The notes under the pieces are model-generated. The model saw only the letters and a program-made list of their open reading frames with translations. It was not told where the DNA came from and ran no database searches. A program made the translations under genes and the position numbers. From the NCBI GenBank assembly GCA_004173455.1, contig SECL01000006.1:1-64000 (forward strand): a stretch of 64,000 bases of DNA. The letters run 5' to 3'. The DNA comes from Moraxellaceae bacterium. GTDB lineage: Bacteria > Pseudomonadota > Gammaproteobacteria > Pseudomonadales > Moraxellaceae. Below are positions 43,894 through 52,559 of this stretch, one piece after another (the first letter of the stretch is position 1; each line of letters begins with the position of its first letter).

Positions 43894-46047
43894 ATGACGC
43901 TCATTATTTTTTTAAAACAGCAACGCTGGCCAGCAGTGCCGATGGTGCTATGGATGGTTTGCCTGCAACAAGGGCATGCGGGTGGGCTACCGCTAAATAA
44001 TCAGCAACTGGAAAGTAATCTGCCGGTCATAACTATTACAGCCAGTACCGATGCAGCCAATACCTTGCTGGGCAATGCTGACAGTGCATCACAGGGTTCG
44101 GTGACCCGCCAGCAACTGGCCAACCGTCCCTTGCTGCGCCCTGCTGAGGTACTGGAAACCGTGCCGGGTCTGATTGTGACCCAGCATAGTGGTGATGGTA
44201 AGGCCAACCAGTATTTTTTGCGCGGCTTTAACCTGGATCACGGCACTGACTTGGCTACTTTTGTCGATGGTGTGCCGGTCAATATGCCCAGTCATGCGCA
44301 TGGACAAGGCTACACTGACCTAAACTTTGTCATTCCTGAACTGATTGATTTTATTCAGTATCGCAAAGGGCCTTATCGCGCAGCCGATGGGGATTTTGCG
44401 TCAGCCGGAACCGTGCGCCTGCAACAACTGTGGCAGCTGGATCAGAATTTTGCAGAACTGACATTTGGCACCGATAATTACAAACGCTTACTGGCGGCGG
44501 GTTCTGCCGAATATGCAGGCGGTGAATTGCTGGGTGCGCTGGATGTGAGCGGTTATGATGGCCCGTGGCAGGTCAAGCAGGACTCACAAAAACAAAACCT
44601 GCAACTGCGCTATAGCCGTGGCACATTTAATGATGGCTGGTCACTGGCATTAAGCCACTATCAGGCCGACTGGGATTCCACCGATCAGGTGGCAAAGCGC
44701 GCAATCGACAGCAATCTGATTGATCGTTATGGCTCGCTCAATGCGAGTGATGGCGGCAACAGCCAGCGCACTGCCCTCACCTTTAACTGGGCGGCACAGC
44801 ATGACAAGCGTAGCCAACTGCTGGATGTGTATGCACTGGCGTATGACTTGAACCTGTTTTCTGATTTTAGCTACTTTTTGAATGATCCCGTACGCGGTGA
44901 TCAGTTTGAGCAATATGATAAACGCTATGTGCTGGGTGGTCGCTATGAACAAACCTTTGACCAGTCGCTGTTTAACCATGACATGCAAAATACGCTGGGT
45001 TTTAGTACCCGCAATGATTTTATCCGTGATGATGGGCTGTTTTTGACCCAGCAACGCCAGCGCTACCAGACCATTAGTAATGATCGAGTGACCGAATCAA
45101 GCGCCGCACTTTATGCTGAAAATGCCATTAAATGGACGCCTTATCTGCGCAGTACGCTGGGCTTGCGCGGGGATATTTATCACTTTGATGTGAATGCCAA
45201 TTTGCCCGATAACAGCGGCACCCGCACAGACCACAAGTTTAGTCCCAAGCTGGGTCTGGTGTTTGGGCCTTTTCAAAATACCGAATACTATGTGAATTAC
45301 GGCTATGGCTTTCATAGCAATGATGCGCGCGGCACCACCATTCATGTTAACCCGGATACACGCGATGATGGTTATTTGCAGTCTGTAGATGCGGTATCGC
45401 CACTGGTACGCACCAAGGGCGGTGAACTGGGCTTGCGTACCGAGCTATTGCCTGACCTGCACAGCACTATTGCGTTGTGGCAACTGGAGTCGGATTCTGA
45501 GCTGGTGTTTGTGGGCGATGCGGGAAATACTGAAGCCAGCCGTCCCAGCCGCCGCCGTGGCATTGAACTCACCAACTATTATCAGCCATCTGCCGAATGG
45601 CAACTGGATGTGGATGCGGCGTTTTCGCAGGCGCGCTTTACCGATGACGATCCCGCCGGCAAACATATCGCCGACTCCATTGCCACCACTGCATCCTTGG
45701 GACTGGCTTATACGCCCAATCGCCCATGGACGGCCGGTTTGCGCATGCGCTACTTTGGCCCGCGTGCATTACTGGAAGACAACAGTGTGCGCTCAAGAGC
45801 CTCTACCTTGTTTAATGCTGAGGCAGGCTATCGCTTTACCCCACGCTTGTCGGGCAAACTTGAAGTGCTGAATGTGTTTGACCAACGCGCCAATGACATT
45901 GAATATTATTATGAATCCTGTCTTGCCAGCGAACGCGCGACCAGTAGCTGCGACGCCAATAGTGCCAGCCGTGATGGGGTTCTGGATCGGCATGTGCATC
46001 CGACCGAACCGCGTGAAATTCGTGCCAGTGTACGGATGCTGTTTTAA
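43894..46047 (+). CDS. TonB-dependent outer-membrane receptor, substrate unknown
   Basis: A 717-residue receptor with a signal peptide ending at about GHAGG and LPVITITAS as the likely TonB-box region. Plug landmarks are RPAEVLETVPGLIVTQ, QYFLRGFNLDHGTDLATFVDGVPVN and YRKGPYRAADGDFASAG; the barrel ends in REIRASVRMLF with a terminal aromatic. It belongs to a group of CirA/FecA-unlike receptors common in gammaproteobacteria. Unlike the fasciclin gene just upstream, I find no SigK-like promoter in its 205-base upstream region. A bidirectional terminator follows. The cargo cannot be read from sequence. Confidence 0.9.
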   Translation: MTLIIFLKQQRWPAVPMVLWMVCLQQGHAGGLPLNNQQLESNLPVITITASTDAANTLLGNADSASQGSVTRQQLANRPLLRPAEVLETVPGLIVTQHSGDGKANQYFLRGFNLDHGTDLATFVDGVPVNMPSHAHGQGYTDLNFVIPELIDFIQYRKGPYRAADGDFASAGTVRLQQLWQLDQNFAELTFGTDNYKRLLAAGSAEYAGGELLGALDVSGYDGPWQVKQDSQKQNLQLRYSRGTFNDGWSLALSHYQADWDSTDQVAKRAIDSNLIDRYGSLNASDGGNSQRTALTFNWAAQHDKRSQLLDVYALAYDLNLFSDFSYFLNDPVRGDQFEQYDKRYVLGGRYEQTFDQSLFNHDMQNTLGFSTRNDFIRDDGLFLTQQRQRYQTISNDRVTESSAALYAENAIKWTPYLRSTLGLRGDIYHFDVNANLPDNSGTRTDHKFSPKLGLVFGPFQNTEYYVNYGYGFHSNDARGTTIHVNPDTRDDGYLQSVDAVSPLVRTKGGELGLRTELLPDLHSTIALWQLESDSELVFVGDAGNTEASRPSRRRGIELTNYYQPSAEWQLDVDAAFSQARFTDDDPAGKHIADSIATTASLGLAYTPNRPWTAGLRMRYFGPRALLEDNSVRSRASTLFNAEAGYRFTPRLSGKLEVLNVFDQRANDIEYYYESCLASERATSSCDANSASRDGVLDRHVHPTEPREIRASVRMLF

Positions 46048-46066
46048 AGACCAAAAGATTTAAACC

Positions 46067-46112
46067 AGAAAAAAGCTTCCCCGATCTTGGTGTATCGGAG
46101 AAGCTTTTTTCT
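46067..46112. terminator. bidirectional terminator between TonB receptor and anti-sigma gene
   Basis: AGAAAAAAGCTTC...CCGAT pairs with ATCGG...GAAGCTTTTTTCT around a short loop. A- and T-tracts on the two sides allow termination from both convergent directions. Confidence 0.92.
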
Positions 46113-46117
46113 ATTAC

Positions 46118-46157
46118 ATGCCTGCTTAAAGATTCAAGATCACGTTTAAGCAGGCAT
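46118..46157. repeat. 13-bp perfect inverted repeat
   Basis: ATGCCTGCTTAAA (46118-46130) pairs exactly with TTTAAGCAGGCAT (46145-46157) around a 14-base loop. It lies 6 bases beyond the bidirectional terminator and 41 bases before the anti-sigma stop. It is not a typical terminator because no T-tract follows. Confidence 0.8.
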
Positions 46158-46198
46158 AGTTTCGCAACTACAGTCTTTTATTTAAACCAGCTTTTTAT

Positions 46199-46978
46199 TT
46201 AAACCACTTTACCAGTGTACAACACACTACCAGTGGGCAAGCCGGTGGGTGAACCATTTTTGGGTTCCAAACTAATCGCCAAAATAGCATCAGCCGATAG
46301 CAAGCGTGCTTGGGCAACTGACAGGATGGCTTTGCCTTGCTCAATACGCACCACGCCCATGGATTGTGGTGCCGCATCGCCCTGAATACTCCACAACTCC
46401 AGATCACGGTCACTTGGCACGTGGTAGTCACTCATCTGGCTCAGCAGCAGCGAATTGCCCTGCTGGCGTATAATCCACGCCGGTTGTTTACTGTCGTCAC
46501 TGAGTACCGCAATATCACGGCTGGGCACAGGTTGAGCCTGCACAACAACAGGCGATGATGGCGCTGAAATAAGTTGCGGTTGCAGTGCAATAAATACAGC
46601 AAGCCCTGCGGCAATCGCCGTGCTGACCCATGCCCAAGGGCGCCACATGGATTTCGCATCGTTGGCGGCGGCTGGACGCGCAGACGCTGAAGGTTGCATG
46701 GTTAACACTGGGCGCTGCGTCACATCACTAATGCTATCTAGCTTGGCTTCAATACGCTGCCACACATGCGTCGGCACCACGTGTGGCTCTAGCAGGCTGG
46801 CCAGCGGGTTTAAGCGGCGTTCCCACGCATGGGTCATCTGGCGCAATGCTGGTTGCTGTTGCATCAGGGTCTGAAAGCGCAAGCGTGCTGAAACAGACAG
46901 CGTGCCCAGTACATACTGGGCGGCAATTAGATTGAATCTTGAAGTATCTTCCGGCGAAAACTGACTAAATGTTGGCAT
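46199..46978 (-). CDS. RskA-like anti-sigma factor
   Basis: A single-pass membrane anti-sigma factor, 259 residues from ATG 46978 (MPTFSQFSPE), which follows GGAGAAG; the ATG at 46999 would overlap the sigma gene. The N-terminal cytoplasmic anti-sigma domain has the RskA pattern YVLGTLSVSARLRFQTLM then WERRLNPLASLLEPH. A transmembrane segment lies at about 111-128 (WAWVSTAIAAGLAVFIAL), and the extracytoplasmic C-terminal domain resembles anti-sigma-K (YHVPSDRDLELWSIQG). It starts 5 bases after the sigma stop. Regulated proteolysis of this class releases the sigma factor. Confidence 0.92.
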   Translation of the reverse strand: MPTFSQFSPEDTSRFNLIAAQYVLGTLSVSARLRFQTLMQQQPALRQMTHAWERRLNPLASLLEPHVVPTHVWQRIEAKLDSISDVTQRPVLTMQPSASARPAAANDAKSMWRPWAWVSTAIAAGLAVFIALQPQLISAPSSPVVVQAQPVPSRDIAVLSDDSKQPAWIIRQQGNSLLLSQMSDYHVPSDRDLELWSIQGDAAPQSMGVVRIEQGKAILSVAQARLLSADAILAISLEPKNGSPTGLPTGSVLYTGKVV

Positions 46979-46983
46979 AGATA

Positions 46984-47529
46984 TTACTTCTCCATACATC
47001 TTTTTAAGAAGTCAAGGCCACGGCGAATCCATGTCTTGGCAGAGCCCAAAGGAACAGTCAGGTGACTGGCCACCTGCTGATGGGTCAGACCATCAAAAAA
47101 AGCCAGTGATACGCATTGGCGCTGCTGGTCATCCAGCTCCTGCATACAGATGGATAACAATGCCTGATGATCGGCCTGCATGGCGTGATTGAGGGGATCA
47201 TCATGATCAGAGGCCATTTCCGCGCTCATGGTGTCTTCATTGAGCAACAAAACCTGCTCCGAAGGCAGGCGGCGGATACGGTCAATACAACGATTTCGGG
47301 TAATGGTGGCCAGCCAAGTGCGTACCGAACCACGATCGGTGTTGTACTGATCGGACACATGCCATAAGGTCAAAAATACTTCCTGTAGCGTTTCTTCGGC
47401 CATGTCCTGTTTTTTAAGCAAGCGCAATGCAATGGCAAACAATTGCGGCGAAGTCTGGTCATACAACTGGCGAAAGGCAATACGGTTGCCCTGCCCGATC
47501 TGGAGCAATAATGCCTGTTCATCAATCAT
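46984..47529 (-). CDS. ECF sigma factor, SigK-like
   Basis: An extracytoplasmic-function sigma factor of about 181 residues from ATG 47529 (MIDEQALLLQ); the frame is open further, into the HupE-like gene. Sigma region 2 is AFRQLYDQTSPQLFAIALRL, MAEETLQEVFLTLW and RGSVRTWLATITRNRCIDRIRR. Region 4 is QQRQCVSLAFFDGLTHQQVASHL then GSAKTWIRRGLDFLKRCM. The pairing with an RskA-type anti-sigma places it with the SigK group (often called ECF19). It is the fifth gene of the DUF4331 operon. I predict it recognises TGAATCC-N16-CGTA. Confidence 0.93.
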   Translation of the reverse strand: MIDEQALLLQIGQGNRIAFRQLYDQTSPQLFAIALRLLKKQDMAEETLQEVFLTLWHVSDQYNTDRGSVRTWLATITRNRCIDRIRRLPSEQVLLLNEDTMSAEMASDHDDPLNHAMQADHQALLSICMQELDDQQRQCVSLAFFDGLTHQQVASHLTVPLGSAKTWIRRGLDFLKRCMEK

Positions 47530-47600
47530 GGTGGATGGCTCTAGTTCTGCTGTGGTTATTAATTCAACATGGTTATTGATTTCAAAATGGGGTGCTATCC

Positions 47601-48914
47601 CTATCCGGCAATCCAGTTTAAACCCAGAATACGCTGGGTCATCCAGATAAGCGCCAGCAGGCAAGCCAGTCCTGATCCTGCCTGTAAAACAATTTCACGA
47701 TAAAACACTGTACGCCGTAACACCAGTGCTAATGGAAAAAATATCAGGATGCAGCTAATTTGACCCAGTTCGATCCCCAGATTAAATGACAACAGCGCAA
47801 GGCCGCGTGACCAGTTGTCCAGCGGTAATTCAGACAGCACATTGGCAAAACCAAAGCCATGTACCAGACCAAACAAAAAGGCAATGCGAATTTGCTGAGG
47901 ACCAAACACCGGCAGCAGGTTGTTAATCGCTGCCAGCGCAATGGAAAATGCAATGATGGATTCAATCCACTGGGCAGGCAAAATCACAATTTTGAGCACA
48001 GCCAGCGTCAGGGTAATCGAATGCGCCACAGTAAAGGCCGTCGCAATATAGAGGGTATGCCGGATGGCTGTTCTGGCCGATTGCACCGGAATCCATTGTT
48101 TATTCTGGCGGTGATACACAGCCGCCACCAGCAAGCAAAACAGAAATAATAAATGATCATAACCCGTAAGCAAATGATGAATGCCTTCGCCCAGATAGGT
48201 TTTTATGGTATGAAAGCGCGAGGTATTTTCACCCTGCAATAAGGTGCTGCCCGAAGCCACCAGCCAAGTTTTTGTGGTCTTTTCTGTAGAGGCTTGGCTA
48301 TTTGACTGGTCATCTGTGCCTGCCCCACCCAGTGTCAAAATCAATCGGTGGCCGCTATCAATGCCGGACAATATCTGATAATTGAGCTGATCCGGTTGGG
48401 CGGCGTTGCAATCAATGGCCAGATACATGACCAGATAGGCCATGCCGGCCACCTGATCGATGGCCAACGGCTGCTGCAAGGAATTCATCATGCAGGGCTG
48501 ACCAGCGTGCTGCCACTGAATATTATGACTTAATAGCGCCATAATCGCAGGTTGCTGCGCCTGAATTTCACCCCAGCTAATCTGGCGATCCTGATTGGCA
48601 TCCAGCGGCACCAGCAGGGCAAGGTCACGAATGGCCAAACGATACTGCGCGAGTGTCTGCTGCGGCTGAGCATCCGCTACTGTACTCGAAGGCGAATCTG
48701 ACTGAATATGAAGATAGGCTGTACTGGACTGATGTGCCTGTGCGGGCATAAGCCATAGCAGACACAACAAAAACGCCATGCCTAGCTGTATCAGCAAGCC
48801 AGACATTTGATGTTTTATTGCAAATAATCGCCGACAGACCAGCAGACAGAATCGCTGAAGCAACACCAGTAAGGCAGCAGCATGACGGGCAGATTGGATA
48901 CTAAACAGGGTCAT
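47601..48914 (-). CDS. HupE/UreJ-like membrane protein with EF-hand-like N-domain
   Basis: A protein of 437 residues if it starts at ATG 48914, 10 bases after the TPR stop; an alternative at ATG 48806 gives a clean signal peptide ending PAQAHQ. The periplasmic domain holds an EF-hand-type loop DANQDRQISWGE (about 105-116 in this numbering), with Asp/Asn/Asp/Gln/Glu at positions 1, 3, 5, 7 and 12. The C-terminal HupE/UreJ_2 part has six membrane segments with GEGIHHLLTGYDHLLFLF and FGLVHGFGFANVLSEL, whose histidines suit metal binding. HupE relatives transport nickel or cobalt; this subgroup's cargo is unknown. Confidence 0.88.
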   Translation of the reverse strand: MTLFSIQSARHAAALLVLLQRFCLLVCRRLFAIKHQMSGLLIQLGMAFLLCLLWLMPAQAHQSSTAYLHIQSDSPSSTVADAQPQQTLAQYRLAIRDLALLVPLDANQDRQISWGEIQAQQPAIMALLSHNIQWQHAGQPCMMNSLQQPLAIDQVAGMAYLVMYLAIDCNAAQPDQLNYQILSGIDSGHRLILTLGGAGTDDQSNSQASTEKTTKTWLVASGSTLLQGENTSRFHTIKTYLGEGIHHLLTGYDHLLFLFCLLVAAVYHRQNKQWIPVQSARTAIRHTLYIATAFTVAHSITLTLAVLKIVILPAQWIESIIAFSIALAAINNLLPVFGPQQIRIAFLFGLVHGFGFANVLSELPLDNWSRGLALLSFNLGIELGQISCILIFFPLALVLRRTVFYREIVLQAGSGLACLLALIWMTQRILGLNWIAG

Positions 48915-48924
48915 GATAATGCGC

Positions 48925-50097
48925 TCACTCGTCGACAGTTTGAACAGATTCAAGCGCTTTAGCCAGCAGCGGATATTCAAATCCGGTTTGTGACATCCAG
49001 TACTTGATGGTTTTGATATCCGGCGCACTGCTTGTGCGCAAGGCAGCATTGCTATAAATCACAATATCTGCGGTTTCACGCTGTCTTTGCCAGTTCAGCC
49101 GTGCCAGTCGTAAGGCTTGCTTAAAATCACCCATGATATAGGCAAACTGTGCCTGTTCCCGCTGATGCGCCACCTCGCCACGCTGTTGCCAGATTGCAAT
49201 ACGCTGTGCCAGCATGTTGCCATGCGCCAGTGCCTTGGGGTCTTTCAGTTGTTGCTCGCTCATCACCAGCCGTAGCAACAGGCTATCGTTGTCAGTATGG
49301 CTGCTCAGCATCTGGCGGACTTTTTCCCACTGCTGATGCGCCAATAACCAGTCGGCACGCGCGGTCAGGGCGGGTGCGCTTTGCTGATCCATCTGGCGAA
49401 AGACTTGGGTTGCCATGGCAGCATCATCACGCCTCAGGGCAATATCGGCAGCAATCAAATCCAGCCAGCGTTGCTGCTCGGGAGTTAGTCCGGCATTGAC
49501 CTGCATGAGCTGAGTAATCGTATCAGCACTGCCGCGCAAGTTGCCTGTCATGCTGTCGACCTGTGCCACGCAAATCATTTTGAGCACCAGCAAACTGGCA
49601 TCTTGAAGCTGGTCACACTGGCGTCGTGCGGCGGTAAACTGTCCCTGCACCAGATTGATGGAAGCCAGCATAAACAAGCTGTCCGGCTGGTTAGGCATTT
49701 TTTTTAGGATTTGCTGTAAGGCCTGCCGTGCCTGATCAAAACGATGGGTAGACTGATCAATATTGGCACGAATCAAGTTAATTTCAGGGGTTTGGACACG
49801 CGCATAAGGTGCCAACAGTGCTTCTGCCTGACCAACTGCACGCGGATCACCAGCGCTGTAAGCTTTGGCAATCAGCAGATTGGCACGACTCAAGGCTTCT
49901 GCCATGGTTTGCGGTGGCGTGCGCTGCTGGAAACTCATACTGCCAGCCGGCAAGGTTTCGACAATCTGTGCAGGATTACTGGGTCGATACGGCATGGCAT
50001 GCACATCAGCCACCATGAGCAGCAAGGTCAAGAGTGTCATGGCAATCATGGATACGGTCATCACAACCATCGGTAATGCGTAATCACTTTGCCGCAT
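48925..50097 (-). CDS. exported TPR protein
   Basis: A protein of 390 residues from ATG 50097 (MRQSDYALPM), which has the strong site AGGAGG a few bases upstream. The hydrophobic segment VVMTVSMIAMTLLTLLLMVADVHA is a signal peptide or anchor. The rest consists of tetratricopeptide-type helical hairpins: AEALLAPYARVQTPEINLIRA, ARQALQQILKKMPNQPDSLFML (residues ~130-152), and AMATQVFRQMDQQSAPALTARADWLL. It probably scaffolds other envelope proteins of the operon. It lies between the lipoprotein and HupE-like genes, which are tightly spaced on the downstream side (10 bases) but separated by 378 bases upstream. Confidence 0.88.
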   Translation of the reverse strand: MRQSDYALPMVVMTVSMIAMTLLTLLLMVADVHAMPYRPSNPAQIVETLPAGSMSFQQRTPPQTMAEALSRANLLIAKAYSAGDPRAVGQAEALLAPYARVQTPEINLIRANIDQSTHRFDQARQALQQILKKMPNQPDSLFMLASINLVQGQFTAARRQCDQLQDASLLVLKMICVAQVDSMTGNLRGSADTITQLMQVNAGLTPEQQRWLDLIAADIALRRDDAAMATQVFRQMDQQSAPALTARADWLLAHQQWEKVRQMLSSHTDNDSLLLRLVMSEQQLKDPKALAHGNMLAQRIAIWQQRGEVAHQREQAQFAYIMGDFKQALRLARLNWQRQRETADIVIYSNAALRTSSAPDIKTIKYWMSQTGFEYPLLAKALESVQTVDE

Positions 50098-50475
50098 GCT
50101 GACCTCCTGCAATACTGTTTTTTAAGAATTTTGAATTTAAAATCATAAACTTGGATTTTTTAGGTTAAATATCGGGATATTGCAAATCATGGTGATGCAT
50201 CCTTGTTTTTGAAGATCATCATTTTCAAACTTCAGGTTTTTAGGCACATGATAAAAAAATGCTGAACCTGAATAGACACAAGGCAAGACACACGAATAGA
50301 TACAGCGGCAAATGCAACGATAAATGCAACGACCAATACAACGAACAATACAGCAGCCTAAGCATGACCATGACTGGAACAGCTTAGGCTGGTCAAACAG
50401 TTTTTAATAACACAGACCGCTCATAAAAACAGTCTGCTTAAAACCTTCTAACCTAATCCCACAAACCGCAACCCG
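50098..50475. other. 378-base gap within the DUF4331 operon
   Basis: No gene is seen. It contains the repeat array at 50310-50358 and AT-rich sequence. It may hold an internal promoter for the TPR-HupE-sigma-antisigma part, but I found no copy of TGAATCC-N16-CGTA in it. Confidence 0.5.
50310..50358 (+). repeat. four degenerate 12-13-bp tandem repeats
   Basis: AAATGCAACGAT, AAATGCAACGACC, AATACAACGAAC and AATACAGCAGCC follow each other directly, with a diffuse extension of similar words to the left from about 50275. Confidence 0.75.
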
Positions 50476-50733
50476 TTAAAAAGTAACAGTTTGCGGTTCG
50501 TTTTGCTCAGGCGATGTTTCACTGATTTGCATGATGTCTATGGGTTCAGCCGTCTCCGACATGGCATTGGCGCCATCGGTTTGCAAGCGTACCTGTGCAA
50601 TGAATGAATCATCAGTGCTGGGCGCTGGCTGTGCAGCACCCTCACCTAGATCATGGCTATCATTGTTACAGCCACTCATCAGCACGCTGGCCGATAGCAT
50701 CAGCAGGCTGGCACCTATCAGTTTAAGTTGCAT
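50476..50733 (-). CDS. small lipoprotein of the DUF4331 operon
   Basis: A lipoprotein of about 85 residues with lipobox LMSGC (Cys at about residue 22 of the mature numbering). The first ATG (50736) is followed at once by a second; GGAG is better spaced for the second, at 50733. The mature chain is short, acidic and Gln/Glu/Ser-rich (DSHDLGEGAAQPAPSTDDSF, PIDIMQISETSPEQNEP) with no recognised domain. It lies 47 bases after the DUF4331 stop on the same strand, and an intrinsic terminator is not obvious in between. Probably a tethering or accessory envelope protein. Confidence 0.82.
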   Translation of the reverse strand: MQLKLIGASLLMLSASVLMSGCNNDSHDLGEGAAQPAPSTDDSFIAQVRLQTDGANAMSETAEPIDIMQISETSPEQNEPQTVTF

Positions 50734-50780
50734 CATATTCTCCAGATAGAAAATGTAGTGAATACAGAGCGTGATTTACC

Positions 50781-52247
50781 TTAAGGTGAACCAGCAATTG
50801 GGGTATTCAGGTACGGGAAGCTACTGCCAAACTGCGACGGGCTTTGTAGCGCGCCATCGGTAAAGTGAATGGCACCAGACGGCGCATCACTGGCTTTACA
50901 GCCAACAGCGGTATTGACGTTGGGGATCGTACATACCTTGCCCATCACCACGCGCAAGGCAATATCCACCACATCATCACCTGGACGGCGACCATTGGGG
51001 AATCCGGCATTGTCGCCGTTAATCACGCCCAGACGATCCTGACTGGCAGCAGGCACCGCAGGAATGCTGGTGTTAAGACGCAATTCTTCAGAAGCAACCA
51101 CGCGGTCAGGCTTGTTCAGGGTGGGAATTCCAGTCAGGAATGCCGCAACCAGATCAGTGCGCGGGAAATTGGTCGGCGCTTTGACACCTGCACTGCTAAA
51201 CAGAATTTGTAGCAAGGCTGGCAGGGTTGGGTTGGTCACGTAGGTGGCAAACTGGCCATCATTAACCGGACGGCTGGCGTTAAACTTGTCTTTGTCTTTC
51301 AGACCAATTACCACTTCGTTGACCAGTGGCATACCCAGACGCGACACCTGAGTCCATGCACCGCCCTCTTTGGTCGCACTGTTGATATTGCTGCCGGGTG
51401 TCGGGTTACGCAAAGCACCCTGACGTAAGCTGGCCGTAGTCCAGCCGCCCACAATAGTCTGGCCGCCATTGGTCAGGCAGGACTTGGGAAGTTCCAGCGC
51501 AATGGTGGTAACATTCTTTTTGGCCAGCGAATTGGTGGCTGCACTTTCTGCCTTGGCATCAAATTCTGTAGCCGGTGCCTTGATATTCACCAGATCAAAT
51601 GTCTGCCCCAGATTGACAGCAAATGAGTCCTGACGCTGGCCGACAAATACCTTACCAGCGCCACAGCCCGGAACATTGATGGGCTGGACAAAGCTTTTGG
51701 CATAATTTGCATAATTGGGAATGGACTTGGCACCCACATTATCAAACGGCTTTTTAAAATTACCTAATGCGGTACGGCTACCACTACGACGGTCACCTTT
51801 TACCATGGTGACGCTGTAGGTTTCTGCGGTATTTTGTGCTGAGCTGGAACTATTATTAATTTCGCCAATATTGGACAACGGCACCGATACCATCTGGTTG
51901 CCGACTGGCACTTTCAAGTCTTTTAGGCTTTGCTGGAATTTGAACTGAAAGGTCACATCTTCTTTGGCATCGCCATTGTTATCGACATGGATTTCATACA
52001 GGGCATTGGGGTCTAGGGCATAATAATTTGGCCCGGCAAAAGCATCTTGCAACGGCTGGTAGTTGGCAATCAGGGTGACATAGCCGCTGCGACCTGATTC
52101 GTAACTGTTAAACATATAAAAATCGGTGGCATCCACTTTGGGTGTTTTGGTAATGCCCGGTGCTTCGCGGTGACTGGAGGCTTGTGCCGAGAAACCGCTA
52201 CCGGCCATAAGCGCGGCGACGGCAATACTAATGAGCTGACGTTTCAT
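50781..52247 (-). CDS. exported DUF4331 protein
   Basis: A 488-residue secreted protein that starts at ATG 52247 (MKRQLISIAV) behind AAGGAAA; the open frame extends to 52304 but without a ribosome binding site. The signal peptide ends near SAQA. The family signature SSHREAPGITKTPKVDATDFYMF follows (read in parts: SSHREAP, then KVDATDFYMF), and YALDPNALYEIHVDNNGDAKED and RNPTPGSN occur later. DUF4331 has no known activity. Four Cys are scattered in the second half. It heads an operon ending in an ECF sigma/anti-sigma pair, and its promoter shares a motif with the fasciclin gene. Confidence 0.92.
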   Translation of the reverse strand: MKRQLISIAVAALMAGSGFSAQASSHREAPGITKTPKVDATDFYMFNSYESGRSGYVTLIANYQPLQDAFAGPNYYALDPNALYEIHVDNNGDAKEDVTFQFKFQQSLKDLKVPVGNQMVSVPLSNIGEINNSSSSAQNTAETYSVTMVKGDRRSGSRTALGNFKKPFDNVGAKSIPNYANYAKSFVQPINVPGCGAGKVFVGQRQDSFAVNLGQTFDLVNIKAPATEFDAKAESAATNSLAKKNVTTIALELPKSCLTNGGQTIVGGWTTASLRQGALRNPTPGSNINSATKEGGAWTQVSRLGMPLVNEVVIGLKDKDKFNASRPVNDGQFATYVTNPTLPALLQILFSSAGVKAPTNFPRTDLVAAFLTGIPTLNKPDRVVASEELRLNTSIPAVPAASQDRLGVINGDNAGFPNGRRPGDDVVDIALRVVMGKVCTIPNVNTAVGCKASDAPSGAIHFTDGALQSPSQFGSSFPYLNTPIAGSP

Positions 52248-52330
52248 GGGTATTTTCCTTGAACCTGTTCCTAAATTGTTTTGACGCATCCCACGGCTAC
52301 TCAATAAACAAATTAAGTACCGCTTAAGTT

Positions 52331-52360
52331 ATTTACGCTAAAAACAGGCTTTTGGATTCA
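52331..52360 (-). promoter_or_regulatory. predicted ECF (SigK-like) promoter of the DUF4331 operon
   Basis: On the minus strand TGAATCC (52354-52360) is followed by 16 bases and CGTAAAT (52331-52337), 84 bases upstream of the ATG at 52247. The -35 box and spacing are identical to those of the fasciclin promoter at 43045-43074 and the -10 box differs at one base. It implies positive autoregulation of the sigma factor through this operon. Confidence 0.7.
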
Positions 52361-52467
52361 AGAAAATTCATTATTTATGCAAAGTTTTGTTAGTGAGTAC
52401 CAATCATGAAGTTTGTGGGTGGGTTTGACTTGTTGTAAAGGCAAGGTTTTAACCAAGCCAATCGCAT

Positions 52468-52500
52468 AAAAAATCCGGACTGCTGACCAGTACCGGATTT
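52468..52500 (-). terminator. terminator of the catabolic operon
   Basis: Read on the minus strand, AAATCCGG pairs with CCGGATTT around a loop that itself can pair (ACTGG/CAGT), followed by six T in all. It lies 60 bases after the amidohydrolase stop and 108 bases before the DUF4331 promoter. Confidence 0.88.
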
Positions 52501-52559
52501 GTAGTAAGCTGTTTTTCATATCAGGTCTATGCTTTATTTTGCCTGATGCTGCGCTTTAA

